A stretch of DNA of 64,000 bases from Candidatus Latescibacterota bacterium (GTDB taxonomy: Bacteria; Latescibacterota; UBA2968). The notes beneath the pieces were generated by a model that was not told the origin of the DNA, did not search any database, and saw nothing but the letters and a program-made list of their open reading frames with translations. Positions 1 through 7,987 of this stretch are shown one piece after another. Position 1 is the stretch's first letter; each line of letters opens with the position of its first letter. Where the stretch lies: the NCBI GenBank assembly GCA_022821275.1, contig JAJEDY010000040.1, positions 29,434 to 93,433 of the forward strand, read 5' to 3'. The position numbers and the translations under genes were made by a program.

Positions 1-42
1 GTGGCACTTGTATGTGGGAGCTATAATCAAAGGGGACATGAG

Positions 43-71
43 TTGACAAATGGGTACTTATGCTCTATTCT
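43..71 (+). promoter_or_regulatory. sigma70-like promoter upstream of the small membrane protein
   Basis: A perfect -35 box TTGACA lies at 43-48 and a TATTCT -10-like box at 66-71, separated by 17 bp. The first open frame downstream starts at 100, which would leave a leader of about 20 nt. The spacing is ideal but the -10 matches only four of six consensus bases, so this is a sequence-based inference. Confidence 0.35.
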
Positions 72-99
72 ATAAACACCTTGTCAATAGAGAAATAAA

Positions 100-216
100 A
101 TGTTTGAAACCATCCTTATCATAGTCTCAATTTTGGTTGCAATAATGGGTGTTGGTGTGGCGACCTGGTCTATTATGGATACGAGAAAACGGTTGAACGA
201 TAAATCTGAGGGATAG
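100..216 (+). CDS. 38-residue single-span membrane protein, unknown function
   Basis: A short open frame encodes 38 residues: an N-terminal hydrophobic stretch (about residues 4-24, rich in I, L, V, A, G) followed by a polar basic tail with TRKR and KSEG. This is the layout of a small single-pass inner-membrane protein with a cytoplasmic C-terminus. A plausible promoter lies at 43-71, but the ribosome binding site is weak (AGAG before AAATAAA). I recognise no family. It could be a real small protein or a chance ORF; composition and promoter spacing favour real only moderately. It is not obviously linked to the toxin-antitoxin and methyltransferase genes downstream. The region 217-349 after it holds no gene I can support. 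Confidence 0.35.
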   Translation: MFETILIIVSILVAIMGVGVATWSIMDTRKRLNDKSEG

Positions 217-349
217 ACCACAGGTGCTGAAAAGCCCAATTTTTGATTCACATTCGCCCCTTGGCAGTACGTCTTGCTCCTCTCGCACAGCGAGGGTAAT
301 CATGAGTGAGACCGATCCCCTGGGGCTTTTTTTCGGAGGTTTGAGTTAA

Positions 350-490
350 ATGGCCCGAAGGACGCGCGCCAGATCTCCCAAAACTATTGACACTATTAGA
401 CACAAGGACGCATCGCGCAAAAATATTCCCACAGCCGAGTATCAAGCTGTGATGGCGGACAATGAACAAAGTCCCATTCAGGTCGCGTAA
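350..490 (+). pseudogene. 5' remnant of a second copy of the DNA methyltransferase gene
   Basis: These 46 codons plus stop match the first roughly 48 codons of the methyltransferase gene that starts at 1235. Shared blocks include RHKDASRKNIPTAEYQAVMAD and SPIQVA. Nucleotide identity is high over about 100 bp, roughly 80-85% by eye. Beyond the TAA stop at 488-490 the similarity continues for several codons (xxRRN), so the stop replaces a Tyr codon of the intact copy. A GGAGG sequence lies about 10 nt upstream of the ATG. The fragment ends just before the VapBC pair, so that pair now sits between a truncated and a full copy of the same gene start. I read it as a decayed duplicate rather than a functional peptide. 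Confidence 0.7.
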
Positions 491-516
491 GAGCGGCGTA
501 ACCAGAGAGAAGACCA

Positions 517-762
517 ATGAAGACGACCATTGATATCCACGACGAGTTGCTTGCCCGGGCGAAACAGTACGCGAGAAATACTGGGCGCCCACTACATGCC
601 GTAGTAGAAGAGGGCCTGCGCCAAGTGCTTCCCGCGTCGTCCAGTAGTCGCTACCGCCTGCCCGACCTGAGCGAGGGGAAGGCTGGCGCGGACGACCCAC
701 TGGCAGAGCACTCATGGCAGGAGTTACGCAGAATAATTTACGAAGAACCGGAGGAGCAATGA
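517..762 (+). CDS. VapB-type ribbon-helix-helix antitoxin
   Basis: This 81-residue protein has the N-terminal form of VapB antitoxins: a short strand (KTTIDIHDEL) followed by two helices (LARAKQYARNTGRPLHAVVE and EGLRQVL), i.e. a ribbon-helix-helix DNA-binding fold. The acidic C-terminal half, rich in D and E with Trp near the end, would be the segment that wraps the toxin. Its TGA overlaps the ATG of the downstream PIN-domain gene (ATGA at 759-762), the usual antitoxin-first coupling. Such antitoxins normally bind their own promoter together with the toxin. The family call rests on pattern and context. Confidence 0.85.
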   Translation: MKTTIDIHDELLARAKQYARNTGRPLHAVVEEGLRQVLPASSSSRYRLPDLSEGKAGADDPLAEHSWQELRRIIYEEPEEQ

Positions 763-1211
763 TCGCCATTGATACGAATATGCTGGTCTATGCCCACCGT
801 CGGGAATCACAAGCGCACGGAGTGGCTTTCGGGATACTGCGGACGCTTGCTGAAGGAGACTCGGCATGGGCGATTCCCTGGCCCTGTTGCTACGAATTTT
901 TGAGTGTTGTAACCAACCGCCGGATTTGGAAGGATCACGCTACGTCGCCGGAACGGGCTTGGCAACAGATCGAAGCCTGGACCGCGTCGCCTTCAAATCG
1001 CCTCATCGGCGAAACCAATAACTTTCAGACGATATTGAAGGGCTTTATATGCCGTCCAGGGGTGAGTGGGGGCGTTATACATGATGCCCGAGTTGCTGCC
1101 ATTTGCGTCGCCCACGGTATTGAAGCACTGCTCACTCGCGATCGCGATTTCTCATTGTTTCCGGAGTTGAAAACACGCAATCCGTTCGAGCAGCCAGCAG
1201 GTAGTGGTTAG
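759..1211 (+). CDS. VapC-type PIN-domain ribonuclease toxin
   Basis: The protein has 150 residues if translation starts at the ATG at 759, preceded by GGAGGAG and overlapping the antitoxin stop. An upstream in-frame ATG at 714 lies inside the antitoxin gene and is less likely. PIN-domain acidic residues are visible: Asp5 in IDTNML, a Glu in CYEFLSVV, the Asp of HDARVAA, and TRDRDF near the end. These form the metal site of VapC endoribonucleases, which cleave RNA when the antitoxin is degraded. Full length for the family. The pair lies directly upstream of a DNA methyltransferase, which suggests an addiction module placed in, or guarding, the modification locus. Confidence 0.87.
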   Translation: MIAIDTNMLVYAHRRESQAHGVAFGILRTLAEGDSAWAIPWPCCYEFLSVVTNRRIWKDHATSPERAWQQIEAWTASPSNRLIGETNNFQTILKGFICRPGVSGGVIHDARVAAICVAHGIEALLTRDRDFSLFPELKTRNPFEQPAGSG

Positions 1212-1234
1212 AATATCCTGGAGGATATGAAACG

Positions 1235-2743
1235 ATGCCCAGATCAAAACGCACACCCAAGACCGTGGAAGCTCTGCGACACAAGGACGCGTCGCGCAAA
1301 AATATCCCCACAGCGGAATATCAGGCTGTGATGGCGGACGATGAGCGAAGTCCTATCCAGGTCGCCTACAACCGCCGCAACCGAGACCTCGATCCTCAAT
1401 TGGTATGGCGCGGTAAGGATGAGCAAGATTGGTCAGATTTGGTGGTGCAGGCACCGCCTCTTTACATTCAAGAGAAGGTTCATCCCAAGGTGCTGATTGA
1501 CGATTTGATACGCCAGAGCGAGGAAAACGTTGCAAGTGAGCCAGGCTTTCAGACTGACCTCTTCACCGATTTCAATGGTCTGCCTTCGGAAGACGCTAAG
1601 ACTGAATTCTATCAGCACGATGCCAACTGGTCGAACCGTATGATCCTCGGAGATAGCTTGCAGGTGATGGCGTCGCTTGCGGAACGCGAAGGACTGCGTG
1701 GCCAGGTCCAGTGCATCTATATTGATCCGCCTTATGGGATTAAGTTCAACTCCAATTTCCAGTGGTCAACCACCAGCCGTAATGTGCGTGATGGCAGAGC
1801 CCAGCATATCACCCGCGAGCCGGAGCAAGTGAAGGCATATCGGGATACGTGGCGAGATGGGATTCATTCATATCTGACATATTTGCGAGATAGGCTGACG
1901 GTGGCGCGGGATTTGTTGACAGAGAGTGGTTCTGTGTTTGTGCAGATTGGAGATGAGAATGTGCATCGGGTACGGATGTTGATGGATGAGGTATTCGGGG
2001 AGAAGAATTTTGTGAATCAGATTACCTATCGAACCAATAGCGGAACAACTCGAGAGCGTTCTATAAAAAGTGTTTCAGATTACTTGTTATGGTATGGGAA
2101 AAATTCATCCGCGACAAAGTTTCGTCGGCCCCTGAGTGAACGCAAAGTTGAGACTGGAATGTACAATCAATTGGAAGAGACCAGCGGTTTAAGGAGATCC
2201 CTGACAACAGATGAAAAACGAAATGTGTCGATTGCGCCACAGGGATCAAGGTTTTTCACAACACTACCCTTACACTCCATGAATGCAGGAAATCATGAGC
2301 CAAGAGAGGCGTTTGGATCCATCTGGCGAATACCTCCAGCTTCTCATTGGAGGTATTCGCCAGATGGGTTCCGACGTCTTCTTGAAGCGAATAGGATTAA
2401 TCCTGAACGAACTGCCTTGAGATCCATCTACTACCATGATGACTATTCCGCGTCTGAACTCGATAATACTTGGATTGATACTGGTCCAGAAATTGTCAAG
2501 TCTTACGTGGTTCAAACGTCAACGAAGATTATCCAACGCTGCATTCTCATGACCACCGATCCTGGTGATCTCGTCCTTGACCCCACCTGTGGTTCTGGCA
2601 CTACTGCCTACGTCGCCGAGCAGTGGGGACGTCGCTGGATTACCATGGACACTTCCCGTGTCGCGCTCGCGCTGGCTCGTGCGCGGATTATGGGTGCTCG
2701 TTATCCCTACTATTTGCTTTCCGAAGCCGCGAGGGGCAATTGA
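1235..2743 (+). CDS. DNA methyltransferase (Mod-like, beta class), N-terminal part; gene interrupted by frame change
   Basis: This 502-residue product carries the catalytic motif DPPYG at about residue 164 and the SAM-binding motif DPTCGSGTT at about residue 449. The order DPPY before the FxGxG-type motif is that of beta-class N6-adenine (or N4-cytosine) methyltransferases such as type III Mod subunits. A WR..PP...HWRYSP block typical of Mod proteins lies near residue 365-380. The frame ends abruptly after RYPYYLL. The continuation expected from the family (EGQxKEAE...) is in another frame beginning around 2725, so 1235-4191 looks like one gene of about 985 codons broken by a -1 frame change, or two coupled genes. 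A GGAGG at 1220-1224 precedes the ATG. Confidence 0.8.
   Translation: MPRSKRTPKTVEALRHKDASRKNIPTAEYQAVMADDERSPIQVAYNRRNRDLDPQLVWRGKDEQDWSDLVVQAPPLYIQEKVHPKVLIDDLIRQSEENVASEPGFQTDLFTDFNGLPSEDAKTEFYQHDANWSNRMILGDSLQVMASLAEREGLRGQVQCIYIDPPYGIKFNSNFQWSTTSRNVRDGRAQHITREPEQVKAYRDTWRDGIHSYLTYLRDRLTVARDLLTESGSVFVQIGDENVHRVRMLMDEVFGEKNFVNQITYRTNSGTTRERSIKSVSDYLLWYGKNSSATKFRRPLSERKVETGMYNQLEETSGLRRSLTTDEKRNVSIAPQGSRFFTTLPLHSMNAGNHEPREAFGSIWRIPPASHWRYSPDGFRRLLEANRINPERTALRSIYYHDDYSASELDNTWIDTGPEIVKSYVVQTSTKIIQRCILMTTDPGDLVLDPTCGSGTTAYVAEQWGRRWITMDTSRVALALARARIMGARYPYYLLSEAARGN
2319..2367. repeat. perfect 20-bp inverted repeat inside the methyltransferase gene
   Basis: The arms 2319-2338 and 2348-2367 are exact reverse complements (20 of 20), separated by a 9-nt loop. 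They encode the adjacent WRIPP and WRYSPDG segments of the Mod protein. Transcribed, they form a very stable hairpin within the coding region. I see no terminator-like T run and no sign of a separate element. Confidence 0.9.
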
Positions 2744-4191
2744 AAGAGGCTGAGATCAAGCGTAAAGCTTCCTCAGAAGCTCCTACCTATAACGACATCC
2801 GGCAGGGTTTCGTGTACGAGCGAGTGCCGCATATTACGCTCAGAGCTATTGCTAACAATGCTGAGATTGATGTGATCTGGGAAAACTTTCAAGAGAAGTT
2901 GGAACCGTTGCGAGAAAAATTAAATAGTATCCTCGACAGAGCTTGGGAGGAGTGGGAGATTCCGCGTGAGGCGGGCGATCCATGGCCTGAGCCAGCGGCG
3001 AAGGCGTTGCAAAGGCTTCAGCAGGCAAAGACCAACAACACAAAGGCGAGAGCCTTGACCGCGCTCAACAGCGCATTGAGCCGTGCGTACACATTGGACG
3101 ATGTGCCAGATAAGCCCTTTGACTTGTGGACGAACGCGGAGGCGATTGAATGCCATCGCCAATGGTGGAAGCATCGCATTGCGCAGCAAAAGAAGATTGA
3201 CGATTCTATCGTAGCGAAGGCTGACTATGAATATCTCTATGACAAGCCGTACGAAGATCGAAATAAAGTGCGCGTTGCGGGACCGTTCACGGTAGATAGC
3301 TTATCACCACATCGCTTGCTGGCTGTTGATGAGAACGATGAACTCATCGACAATGTCGCCGAAAGCAAGCTCGGATATGGGGAAAAGTTCGATAGCAGTT
3401 CCAATCAGGACTTCGCCTCCATGATTCTGGAACACCTCAAGACATCCGGTGTTCAGCAGGCGCAGAAAGAGGACCGGATCTCGTTCTCTGGGATCAGACC
3501 TTGGCCCGGTGATCTCGTCTGCGCCGAAGGAGCTTACTTTGAGGGGGATGAAGATTCTGGGATTCAAAAGCGCGCTGGCATTTTTGTTGGTCCGGAATTC
3601 GGTACGGTTGCACGCCCTGATCTCGTGCAAGCCGCACGCGAGGCCGCAGATGCCGATTTTGACGTTCTGATCGCCTGCGCTTTTAACTATGAAGCCCATG
3701 CTTCGGAGTTCAACAAGCTCGGGCGCATTCCCGTCCTCAAAGCGCGGATGAATGCCGATCTCCACATGGCCGATGATTTGAAGAATACCGGCAAAGGCAA
3801 TCTTTTCGTTATCTTTGGCGAACCAGATATCGACATTCTCGATGCGGATGACGACCAAATCAAGGTTAAGATCAATGGCGTTGATGTGTTTCATCCCAAC
3901 ACTGGCGAAATCCGTAGCGATGACACCGGCGATATTGCCTGTTGGTTCGTCGATACGGATTACAACGAGGAGAGTTTCTTCGCCCGTCACGCCTATTTTC
4001 TCGGTGCAAATGATCCGTACAAATCCCTCAAGACCACCCTTAAATCTGAAATCAATCAGGAAGCCTGGGCCACGCTCAAAAGCGATACATCCCGGTCTTT
4101 CGGCAAACCAAAGTCCGGCCGCATCGCTGTGAAGGTGATCAATCATCTGGGGGATGAGGTGATGAAGGTGTTCCGGGTGTCCAGCGTATAG
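2740..4191 (+). CDS. DNA methyltransferase (Mod-like), C-terminal part in a second frame
   Basis: This frame continues the methyltransferase: EGQLKEAEIKRK, then the conserved block IRQGFVYERVPHITL, a helical region, and a C-terminal domain ending near NHLGDEVMKVFRV. These belong to the long C-terminal half of Mod-like proteins, including the presumed target-recognition part. Catalytic motifs are absent here and lie in the frame at 1235-2743. The start is uncertain. A TTG at 2740 overlaps the upstream TGA and follows GAGGGG, so translational coupling could make this a separate 483-residue subunit. Otherwise the gene is frameshifted. No Res helicase-nuclease subunit follows; a UvrD-like helicase takes that place. 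Confidence 0.7.
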   Translation: MKEAEIKRKASSEAPTYNDIRQGFVYERVPHITLRAIANNAEIDVIWENFQEKLEPLREKLNSILDRAWEEWEIPREAGDPWPEPAAKALQRLQQAKTNNTKARALTALNSALSRAYTLDDVPDKPFDLWTNAEAIECHRQWWKHRIAQQKKIDDSIVAKADYEYLYDKPYEDRNKVRVAGPFTVDSLSPHRLLAVDENDELIDNVAESKLGYGEKFDSSSNQDFASMILEHLKTSGVQQAQKEDRISFSGIRPWPGDLVCAEGAYFEGDEDSGIQKRAGIFVGPEFGTVARPDLVQAAREAADADFDVLIACAFNYEAHASEFNKLGRIPVLKARMNADLHMADDLKNTGKGNLFVIFGEPDIDILDADDDQIKVKINGVDVFHPNTGEIRSDDTGDIACWFVDTDYNEESFFARHAYFLGANDPYKSLKTTLKSEINQEAWATLKSDTSRSFGKPKSGRIAVKVINHLGDEVMKVFRVSSV

Positions 4192-4243
4192 AAGCCAGTG
4201 ACAACGCCTGAAAGCGATCTGCTATCCACTATCCACTGCCGTT

Positions 4244-6310
4244 ATGAATTTTCGCATCGCCGATACTTTCACCGATAGCCTTACCAGGCTGACCGGTAAT
4301 GAACAGAAGGCTGTGAAGACCACGGCCTTTGATTTGCAATTGAATCCAGCTCAGCCGGGATTGCGTTTCCATAAGTTGGATAGAACCAAAGATCCGAATT
4401 TCTGGTCTGTTCGCGTCAGCCGCGATGTGCGAATAATTGTGCATCGGACCCGGAATAGTCTGTTGCTGTGCTATGTAGATCACCACGACAATGCCTATCA
4501 ATGGGCTGAACGTCGCAAACTGGAAACCCATCCCAGGACCGGGGCAGCACAGTTGGTTGAGGTGCGCGAGGTTGTTCAAAAGATCGCCGTGCCCCAATAT
4601 GTGGTGGCTGAGGAAAAAGTACAGTACAAACAGCCTTTGCTTACTGATGTCCCAGAGAGCGATCTGTTGAGTTATGGTGTGCCGCCTGAATGGCTGGATG
4701 ATGTACGCAATGCGGATGAAGATGGCTTACTCGAATTGGTTGAGCATTTGCCGGGGGAGGCGGGGGAGGCGGTGTTCGAACTGGCTACTGGTGGAACGCC
4801 GCAGATAGCACAGCCTGTTACTACCGATCCCTTTGATCATCCCGATGCACAGCGCCGCTTCCGGTTGATGACAAATGTGGAAGAACTGGAGCGCGCGCTC
4901 GACTATCCCTGGGAGAAGTGGGCTGTCTTTCTTCATCCGGCGCAGCGAGAAGTTGTAGAGAGGGACTACAATGGCCCATTTCGCGTGTCCGGGACGGCAG
5001 GTACAGGAAAAACAGTTGTGGCTATTCACCGCGCCGCGTTTCTCGTGCGTGACAATCCGGATGCGATGGTGCTGCTCACCACATTCTCCGACACGCTGGC
5101 TAATGCGCTGCACACCAAACTCAGGCGGTTAATTCAAAACGAACCCCGGCTTGCAGAGCGCGTGGAGGTCAATGCCATTGATACGGTTGGTGAGCGGCTT
5201 TATCGGGCGCAGTTTGGTGCGCCAAAGATCGCAACTCAGGAGATTATTCAGGAGTTTCTGGCAAAAGCGGCTGGCGAGGTGGAGGCGCATCAATTCAGCC
5301 TTCGTTTTTTGTTGAGCGAATGGGAGAATGTCGTTGATGCATGGCAGTTGGATAGCTGGGTATCCTATCGCGATATCAGGCGGCTTGGACGGAAGACGCG
5401 CCTGCCGGTGGCACAGCGTTCGGTGCTGTGGTCTATTTTTGAGCGGGTGAAGGCTCAACTTCAAGATCGAGGGCTGGTGACCCGGGCTGGTATGTTCGGT
5501 TTGCTTGCCGAGAAGCTCAAAGATCGCCGGCATCCGCCGTTTGACTTCGCTATTGTAGATGAGGCGCAAGACATCAGTGTTGCCCAACTGCGTTTTCTCG
5601 CGGCATTGGACGACCAACGGCCAAATAGCCTCTTTTTCGCGGGTGATCTGGGGCAGCGGATTTTCCAAACGCCATTTTCATGGAAATCATTGGGTGTCGA
5701 TATTCGTGGAAGATCTCGGACACTTAAAATCAACTACCGAACGTCTCATCAAATCCGGGTACAAGCAGATCGTTTGCTGGGTCCCGAAGTCGCCGATGTG
5801 GATGGCAATGTTGAGGATCGCAGGGGTACGGTCTCGGCATTTAATGGCGAGCCTCCGACGATACACTTCTTTGAGACTGAGGATGAAGAAAGTAAGGCTG
5901 TTGGGGCGTGGTTGCAGGAATGCCGGGACAAAGGCGTGGATGCTCGTGAGATGGGGATATTTGTGCGTTCGGCAGGGGAACTAAACCGGGCGCAGGAGGC
6001 GGTGCGCGATGTCGGGTTCTCTTTTCAGGTTTTGGACGAAAGCGATGGGAAAGGGAAGGATTGCGTATCGATAAGTACGATGCATCTGGCGAAGGGATTG
6101 GAGTTTCGCGCTGTCGCAGTGATGGCGTGTGACGATGAGGTTATTCCGCTACAGGATCGGATTGAGACAGTCGCGGATAGCGCGGATCTCGAAGAGGTGT
6201 ACGATACAGAGAGACATTTACTTTATGTCGCATGCACACGCGCTCGGGACCACTTATTGATTACGGGGGTTACACCCGTGTCGGAATTTCTGGATGACTT
6301 GCAGATGTAA
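4244..6310 (+). CDS. RelE-like domain fused to UvrD/REP superfamily I helicase
   Basis: A 688-residue fusion. Residues 1-90 resemble a RelE/ParE fold (FRIADTFTDSLTRL, then SVRVSRDVRIIVHR and CYVDHHDNAYQWA). The rest is an SF1 helicase: Walker A GTAGTGKT at about 250, Walker B VDEAQD at about 437, NYRTSHQIR at about 496, motif V STMHLAKGLEF at about 613 and motif VI YVACTRARDH at about 661. It should translocate on single-stranded DNA or unwind it using ATP. It lies 52 bp after the methyltransferase, where a restriction subunit would normally be, suggesting a defence or repair role tied to modification. Whether the RelE-like part is an active mRNA nuclease or only a structural domain cannot be told from sequence. 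Confidence 0.82.
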   Translation: MNFRIADTFTDSLTRLTGNEQKAVKTTAFDLQLNPAQPGLRFHKLDRTKDPNFWSVRVSRDVRIIVHRTRNSLLLCYVDHHDNAYQWAERRKLETHPRTGAAQLVEVREVVQKIAVPQYVVAEEKVQYKQPLLTDVPESDLLSYGVPPEWLDDVRNADEDGLLELVEHLPGEAGEAVFELATGGTPQIAQPVTTDPFDHPDAQRRFRLMTNVEELERALDYPWEKWAVFLHPAQREVVERDYNGPFRVSGTAGTGKTVVAIHRAAFLVRDNPDAMVLLTTFSDTLANALHTKLRRLIQNEPRLAERVEVNAIDTVGERLYRAQFGAPKIATQEIIQEFLAKAAGEVEAHQFSLRFLLSEWENVVDAWQLDSWVSYRDIRRLGRKTRLPVAQRSVLWSIFERVKAQLQDRGLVTRAGMFGLLAEKLKDRRHPPFDFAIVDEAQDISVAQLRFLAALDDQRPNSLFFAGDLGQRIFQTPFSWKSLGVDIRGRSRTLKINYRTSHQIRVQADRLLGPEVADVDGNVEDRRGTVSAFNGEPPTIHFFETEDEESKAVGAWLQECRDKGVDAREMGIFVRSAGELNRAQEAVRDVGFSFQVLDESDGKGKDCVSISTMHLAKGLEFRAVAVMACDDEVIPLQDRIETVADSADLEEVYDTERHLLYVACTRARDHLLITGVTPVSEFLDDLQM

Positions 6311-6331
6311 TGGTGGAAGTGGTATGGCGAA

Positions 6332-6376
6332 CTATCCGTAGGCTATTTCGGGGTGTTTTCCGAGAACGCTGAGGTC
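6332..6376 (-). pseudogene. 3'-terminal remnant of a PhyH gene
   Basis: Read on the minus strand this stretch gives SVLGKHPEIAYG followed by TAG. It closely matches the last residues RVLGKHPEMAYG of the intact PhyH gene ending at 8493. At DNA level 6340-6369 and 8501-8530 agree at 27 of 30 positions. No PhyH-like sequence is found upstream in this frame, so it is a scar of a paralogue or partial duplication. Together with the intact gene it brackets the three-gene cassette 6522-8451. Confidence 0.6.
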
Positions 6377-6521
6377 AATATCTAAGATAGCCGTTGAGGC
6401 TGTCCGCTTGTGGGTGAAGGCGTATTTAGATCATCTGGCAAGGCTTTACAAATTATGGATTTTTGGGCATCTTTGTAATATATCTCGATCATCTCTTCAA
6501 AAATAAGGAGTTAAGACTTCT

Positions 6522-7313
6522 ATGGCATCACAGTCTATAGTATTCGAAAATCCGCCAATCAATGAAGTTGTTATATCCACCTACTTCAATCCGCTGTTAT
6601 CGGACCTGCGAAGCGAACACATTGGCCTATTTTGGGAAAAGATTAGAAACGAATTCCCTGTTGTGCGTCAGCAACCTCCGGTGGGAATAATCGGATCAGA
6701 GGTCAGTACTAACGAGCCATTCCCAATGCCCAGATATTGGTTCATTGCAGACGATGAAATCAATCTTATTCAGATTCAGAAAAACGCCTTTATATTTAAC
6801 TGGCGTCGTAGAGATGACGAATACCCACGCTTCCACAGGAATATCAAGCCTACATTTGACAAATACTATGGGCTTTTCAGCGAGTTTGTCCGAACAGAAC
6901 TTGAGACAGAACTCACTATTGACCTTGGTGAACTGAACTACGTCAATGCTTTGGAGCGTTGTGAGTTCTGGTCAGATCCTCAACAGACGACAACCATTAT
7001 CCCCTCATTCTCGATTCTGAAGCCCGGAATAAATTTTTCTGACTCTCCAGATTTCAATTGCAATTACGCGTACAAGATCACAAACGACTTACAACTCAAC
7101 ATCAACATACGCAGTGGGGTTACGGCTCAGCAAGAAAATGTGCCGGTGCTAATATTTGAAATCAAAGCGAATGGTCGTGTCGGGCAGATTGCAAAACCTG
7201 GAACAGATGAATGGTTCGAGCGTGCCCATGACGCCATCATCGAGTGCTTTGTAGGTATGACAAGTCCAGATATCCAGAATGAATATTGGAAACCAATGGA
7301 GGAAATTCAATGA
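6522..7313 (+). CDS. TIGR04255 family protein
   Basis: This 263-residue protein begins VFENPPINEVVISTYF, the PPI.E.V...F opening of TIGR04255 proteins. A later HDAIIECFVGMT segment fits the C-terminal part of that family. TIGR04255 members are sporadically distributed, of unknown biochemical function, and often found among accessory genes. No signal peptide or membrane span is visible. TAAGGAG about 11 nt upstream serves as ribosome binding site. Its stop overlaps the next ATG (ATGA), so it heads a coupled three-gene unit. The cassette is noticeably more AT-rich than the flanking PhyH and helicase genes. Function unknown; family call fairly confident. Confidence 0.75.
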   Translation: MASQSIVFENPPINEVVISTYFNPLLSDLRSEHIGLFWEKIRNEFPVVRQQPPVGIIGSEVSTNEPFPMPRYWFIADDEINLIQIQKNAFIFNWRRRDDEYPRFHRNIKPTFDKYYGLFSEFVRTELETELTIDLGELNYVNALERCEFWSDPQQTTTIIPSFSILKPGINFSDSPDFNCNYAYKITNDLQLNINIRSGVTAQQENVPVLIFEIKANGRVGQIAKPGTDEWFERAHDAIIECFVGMTSPDIQNEYWKPMEEIQ

Positions 7314-7987
7314 ATGCGGAAGTGACTACTACTGTCTCAGGCTATCGACGACTTCTACCAACAATTGGATCTGTTTCTGTTTTTGACCCAGATAGAGATA
7401 ACATTCAACGACAGCCTGACTTTTTCCTCACTCCGGAACTCTCTTTCGGCTCTTTTGATACAGTGAACACATCCATCGGTTACTTGACTGGCTCGTATAA
7501 ACGGAATATGCCTATCGCTCCCTTGACTGGCTCAAGGGATTTCGACGCAGATGAGGTCTATTTAACCAGCCTGATCGACCCGCAACGTCGGTTTATAGCG
7601 GAACTTGACAAAAAAAAAACACAGGTCCAGGAAATGTACCATGCCTATATGTTGCGAATCGAATTACTGCGCAGTGAAGCTGAGCTTGATGGTTTTACTG
7701 TGAACGAGGCGTCTGAAGAGGATTTTTGGTTATTTGTCAGGTCAGCATCCTTTGTTCATAAAGCAGAAGTGGTGCTTGTGGACAATGGCAATCTACGTGC
7801 TGTCTGGAGCGGAGAGGATGGTAGTCACCTTGGGCTTCAGTTCCTCGGTAACCGATTGGTAGAGTATGTTATGTTCAAACGCCATCAGGCTACCAGAGAT
7901 GTTTCGCGAGAAGCCGGACGCGACAGGCTGGATGATATCAAGAGGCAGATTCAGGCTTTCGACCTCACAGAATTGGTTTATGCATGA
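7310..7987 (+). CDS. second protein of TIGR04255 cassette, unknown function
   Basis: Start chosen at the ATG at 7310, which overlaps the preceding TGA and follows GGAGG; this gives 225 residues. An in-frame ATG 24 nt earlier lies inside the upstream gene. The middle (about residues 95-125) is a charged helix with ELDKKKTQVQEMYHAYMLRI, likely coiled coil. The C-terminal half contains EEDFWLFVRSA, then a beta-rich stretch (VVLVDNGNLRAVWSGEDGSH) and GLQFLGNRLVEYVMFKR. I recognise no named domain and see no catalytic motif, signal peptide or membrane segment. Tight coupling to both neighbours implies the three products act together. Confidence 0.75.
   Translation: MNAEVTTTVSGYRRLLPTIGSVSVFDPDRDNIQRQPDFFLTPELSFGSFDTVNTSIGYLTGSYKRNMPIAPLTGSRDFDADEVYLTSLIDPQRRFIAELDKKKTQVQEMYHAYMLRIELLRSEAELDGFTVNEASEEDFWLFVRSASFVHKAEVVLVDNGNLRAVWSGEDGSHLGLQFLGNRLVEYVMFKRHQATRDVSREAGRDRLDDIKRQIQAFDLTELVYA

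Noticed and set aside
290..340. Possible terminator near CCCCTGGGGCTTTTTTT
   Set aside because: The CCCC/GGGG arms are separated by one base only, too tight for a hairpin, and no alternative stem precedes the T run.
2715..2745. Programmed -1 frameshifting in the methyltransferase gene
   Set aside because: No X-XXY-YYZ heptamer or downstream pseudoknot is visible at the junction; mutation, sequence error or coupled restart explain it better.
3304..4146. 280-codon minus-strand ORF opposite the methyltransferase C-terminal part
   Set aside because: Antisense to the conserved Mod C-terminal half; no motif or start signal.
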